Source: Branchiostoma lanceolatum
Lineage: Eukaryota > Chordata > Leptocardii > Amphioxiformes > Branchiostomatidae
Length of the DNA: 64,000 bases
Direction: 5' to 3'
Assembly (NCBI RefSeq): GCF_035083965.1
Contig: NC_089732.1
Span: 10,431,424 to 10,495,423, forward strand
The notes beneath the pieces were generated by a model. It saw nothing but the letters and a program-made list of their open reading frames with translations, did not search any database and was not told where the DNA came from. Positions within the stretch are counted from its first letter, which is position 1. Every line of letters starts with the position of its first letter. The translations under genes and the position numbers were made by a program. Below are positions 60,332 to 64,000 of the stretch, piece by piece.

Positions 60332-63300
60332 CTACACAAATCGCGGTTCTCTCTGCCCATTACTCGAGCTGTCAGGACTGTTGTTACCGTTATTCTCCTG
60401 TGAAATGGCAGCTGCAGACGACACGTTTCTAACCCGCGAACTCGACAGACTCGGCGACGCGCTCTTCAGCTCAGGTATGTTGTACCTGGCGGAGTGAAGT
60501 AGAGAGTATGATGTCGGCGTGTAACCGGAGAATTTCTGTTGCTGTCCTTTTGGGGTCGACGTTCCCCCAGACCACGACAAACTCGTGCCCGTTTTTCCAG
60601 CGGTAGTCGACGCGTTGGGCTTGGGGACGCCTGTGCTGACAGTTGGTCTACTCGGGAGGGCGGAAGAGCTCAACAGCGGTGACTTGAGGGGCAGGTTTGC
60701 TGTCAGCTTGAAGTCTCCCGTGCTGCTGCTTCTCGCGAGAGACTTCGGTACATTTGTCACGCTGCCCGCGTTGTCCACCGCCATGTACATCGAGCACCGT
60801 CTCTGTTCCTCCGTTAGGAAATCACTCGAGTCGCTGGAAAAATCGGTCTGACAGTCCTGGTCTGTTTTCATCTTCACCTCGTACTTTTTGGCGGAGGGCG
60901 ACAGAGTCGTTGGAATGGACTCCGCGGAAAGGGTAGACTTCCTCCTGGGAGGGGGGACAGGACTGGAAGAGCTGTCCGGCAGGTCAAGGTCAAGGTCATC
61001 TAGGTCATTGGCATCCAGGCTGTTGGGAGAGTCGGCCTTGTCTACATAGAAACAAAGGCAAATATGTAAGATCTCCATACTAACAGGTTCCTAATATTTA
61101 AGTTCAATACTTGTAATATGGACTGCAGATCATGTAACGATATACAGTATTGCACTACAATACTGCATTAGAGTAGTAAGTTTAACCCAGTAGGGACTTT
61201 CAGTCACATTACTGCTATACATGTAGGTCCAACTTTATCAGCACAGCATCTAATGCCACACCAATCTAATAAGGTGCTTCTCAGAGTTGCCTCAGAATTC
61301 TATCATGAAACACAAACTCTTCAGCAAAGTTTCCTTAAAATTTGCAATTCATTGTTCTCATGTTGTTGAGTATTATTGTGGAATCTTCAAAATCGAATTG
61401 GGTTCTATTGTTGTTCTAATCTACACTCTTGGTTTAAAGTTTTTGTGGAAACATCTTAGAAGCAGGTTTTTTTAAACTTATGCGGCTAAAACTACAAAGC
61501 CCTGGTACCTTTGCCCATGGAAAGCTCCACCAAGCCAGAGAAATTGTCCTCTAAATTTTCTCCCCTGCCCTCCTCATCTAGCTTCATACTGCCCGGTAGC
61601 AGCACACCCTGTGGAGGGAAAAATGCCGGGTTATGCAAAGCAGGAAACCACAACCAGCATCTAATACCAGATAATACTTTTCCAGCCACCTGCTATATAA
61701 CTGTATGCTAGAGGGTCTAAACTCACTAGATAATACTGGATACATCTTTACCTTCATTTACAAACTACAGTATGAATACAGTGGTGAAAGTCAGAAACAT
61801 CTCGTTTTAATACCATTTCACTGACATGTGAAGATGTTGATACAGATACAACAAGAAAAAAACACAAAAATGAAATATTGAAAAGTCTTGAACTCTACAA
61901 GCGGAACACTTGAAGAAAAAGAAATCTGAAGGAATAATGATAATGGTCTATAGTCATGTTGTGGTAAAAAAAAACATAGAAGAAGTGTCCATTGGAATAA
62001 CCAGAGGAGTGTGTGCTAGACAGATACAAGTACATGTACAAACAAATGTACATGTTACTAGCCATGCCCCACCTTTACCCAATCTTTCCTCAATTTATCC
62101 AGGATAGGTTAACCTCCATTAACATTAATCCACTAGATTACAAAAATCCACCACGTTGAAAGGCAGTAGGTTTGAGAAATCTCTAGTGCAGCATCCCCAG
62201 GTATGCACAGTTTAGATATACAGGAGTGCATTATACTGGGGGACGTTGGGTTGGAGATCTGTTTGGAAGTATCTTTTCAGGGTGGCAGAATTATGTACCC
62301 TGGTGGAATAATGTTAGTAGATGTTACAAACATGGAATATGAAGAACTTATAGGAAACTGAATATATGCTACCTAAGCCTTGTAAGGATCTATGTCTATT
62401 ACTGTATACTTCTACATGTCTCCCACCACCACTAAAACCACCACTAAACACAAAAACTGCCCAGGGCAGTATTACCCTTTTCTTTCTCAAGACCCTCTGA
62501 TTGCTTGACACATTCATCTGTGGAATCTGAACAGGCATACAAGTTTGTTACAAATAGACAAGACTGCATTCAGTTCAAATTAATGTGCTACAAGTCATAG
62601 AGTACAGGGGAAAACAATAAGTATCTACATGTAGGGCTGTGTACCTAAACACTGGACCTGAACCGAACTGGACTAAGTCTTGTAAAAACGTCTAGGTTCA
62701 AGAAAAAAAAGGAAAAAAATTTAGAAATAAGATCAGACTTCTCTCGCTTATATTCTCCTTTTTGTTCTAAACCAACTTAACCTTCCATAGATCCTGAAAT
62801 TTGGTCTGGAAAAAAGACAAAAACATTGCTGTTTTGTGTCTATTGCTGAACTTTTGTGTTAACTATAATTGACTGTATATAATTTTGCTAAAAGGTATTT
62901 CTAGCACACATATGCCATGGGTTCAGGTCTGAACTTACAAGTCCGGATCTAAACCTCTGGACATGAATCCGGACCTGAACCTTAACACGAGTTTAGGTAC
63001 ACAGTACTAGGCCGTTTTCTCCCATTCTGGGTGTGGACTAGTCTGAAGCAAGTGTCCATAATACACTAGGAGCTTGACTATAGAACACATGCAAGGGTAA
63101 CAGTATGGAACGTCACATTGATGGATGGAAAGAAAGACGACAGAATACACAAATGATTACAGTAACACATGCAGGAGGAAGGGATTTTCTATTGTTCATG
63201 AGAGAAGGTCTCATCTAGATGTCAATATTTCATGTACGTCTTCAAGAACTTCTGTTAGGAAGAAGTTCCCACTACAGCAATGATAAACACAAGGGATCTC

Positions 63301-63835
63301 GAATGAATAACTATTTTCCTGACCTGTTCTGAAGGGGACTCCACTCTGTCCTGGTTGTGTAGCTGACTCAGCAAGTCGTCCCCACCATTCTCGCTGGATG
63401 CTCTACAGAAACACAGTCAACATTGCTAGAATTAGTGACCAATCTGTGATGCCCTCTTGTGAGGTTAACAGGAACTGCAGTATTAACCAGCTACATGTAC
63501 AACTAAGTAAAGGTAAATCTAGTTTTATGCATAATGGTAAAAAAGAATGTGCAATAACTGTTACTGATGCTATTTTCTGTACATCTCACAAATACATCTT
63601 AGGTAACAGACATGTCTAAGCAGGTCACTAACACTATGACTCACCTTGGTTTTGTCCCCTGCTCTGACACCTGTTTCTGAGTCCCCCCAGTGTCGCCATC
63701 AATCTGGGGCTCGTCCCCAGGGTTGGAGTCCTTCCTGCTGGCACCCCCCTCCCCTGAGGGGATGACCTCCACTGGTGTGGCGGGGATCTCCTTCGGAGGA
63801 GCCAGCCCTAGGTCTGTCAGGTCCCCAAATATCTC
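60332..63835 (-). CDS. C-terminal part of an unrecognised Ser-rich acidic protein (last four exons)
   Basis: Coding exons: 63835-63645, 63402-63324, 61608-61509, 61041-60332. All are GT-AG, with phases consistent over 360 codons and a stop at 60332; the gene continues upstream beyond the window. The sequence opens with EIFGDLTDLGLAPPKEIPAT, then a Gly/Asp/Ser-rich stretch, GVLLPGSMKLDEEGRG, an Asp-Leu run (LDANDLDDLDLDLPD), PVPPPRRKST, a segment around QDCQTDFSSDSSDFLTEE, and a long Ser/Thr/Pro tail ending GQREPRFV. It looks intrinsically disordered with many phosphorylatable serines. The tail faintly recalls large WD40 scaffold proteins such as WDR62/MAPKBP1, but I cannot confirm this. The last exon could contain an additional donor. 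Confidence 0.75.
61609..63323. other. large intron of the minus-strand Ser-rich gene
   Basis: This 1.7 kb lies between the second and third visible exons. AT-rich, with no obvious coding sequence. A loose series of GGACCTGAAC/GTTCAGGTC-type words occurs near 62640-62990. Confidence 0.6.
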
Positions 63836-64000
63836 CTACAGCAGAAACAACACATTGTCAACTATCACCTAAAGCAGTATAGACTTTGATCTATTTCAAA
63901 ATAATACAAAATTCAAAATGAGAAAAATGAGAAAATTGTGAGGATATGTCTCGCAATCCCTGATGGCATGAAACCACTCAAAACGCAAATAGAATGCACG

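Overview
This is animal nuclear DNA: genes split by GT-AG introns, with abundant hairpin elements and tandem arrays. The protein set (a chordate-type CIMAP2/LEXM, WDR83, a very large C2H2 zinc-finger protein) and the repeat style suggest an invertebrate chordate, most likely amphioxus (Branchiostoma). The species is inferred, not proven.

Layout. 1-9.6 kb: no convincing gene; a decayed non-LTR reverse-transcriptase tail, dispersed repeat copies and a 419 bp terminal-inverted-repeat element. 9.6-21.2 kb (+): a complete ten-exon LEXM/CIMAP2 gene, 423 codons, in which exons 3-10 each open with one SHIPPO-like PGP repeat. 23.1-27.5 kb (-): a two-exon C2H2 gene of 1384 residues with 28 fingers, built by internal duplication of an acidic-linker-plus-finger module. 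28.85-33.28 kb (+): a complete nine-exon WDR83 (MORG1) gene, 304 residues, head-to-head with the zinc-finger gene.

33.9-37.7 kb: the most interesting object. Two identical 383 bp inverted repeats, each with seven copies of a TATGGGCCGTACCC motif, face each other and are flanked outside by the same 5 bp (TACAG). Between them lie two convergent, intron-containing genes: an unrecognised 137-residue protein (+) and a roughly six-finger C2H2 protein of 211 residues (-). This looks like a 3.79 kb transposon-like unit carrying two spliced genes and no recognisable transposase.

37.8-49.5 kb: repeat-dominated. A 1.1 kb imperfect palindrome and a small hairpin are followed by arrays with units of 21 bp (about 50 copies), 64-76 bp (about 40 copies in two blocks), about 39 bp (about 35 copies) and 93 bp (4 copies). 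Long open frames here are by-products of the repeats. 49.5-54.1 kb: a recent direct duplication of a 1.84 kb unit that is itself a fold-back. 54-60 kb: minisatellite, dispersed repeats, a possible small two-exon gene (-), and a clean 182 bp hairpin element with an 8 bp target duplication. 60.3-63.8 kb (-): the last four coding exons of a Ser-rich, acidic protein that I do not recognise; it continues beyond the window.

No operon-like coupling is expected. LEXM is a ciliary/microtubule-associated protein, WDR83 is a signalling and splicing scaffold, and the zinc-finger proteins are presumed DNA binders.
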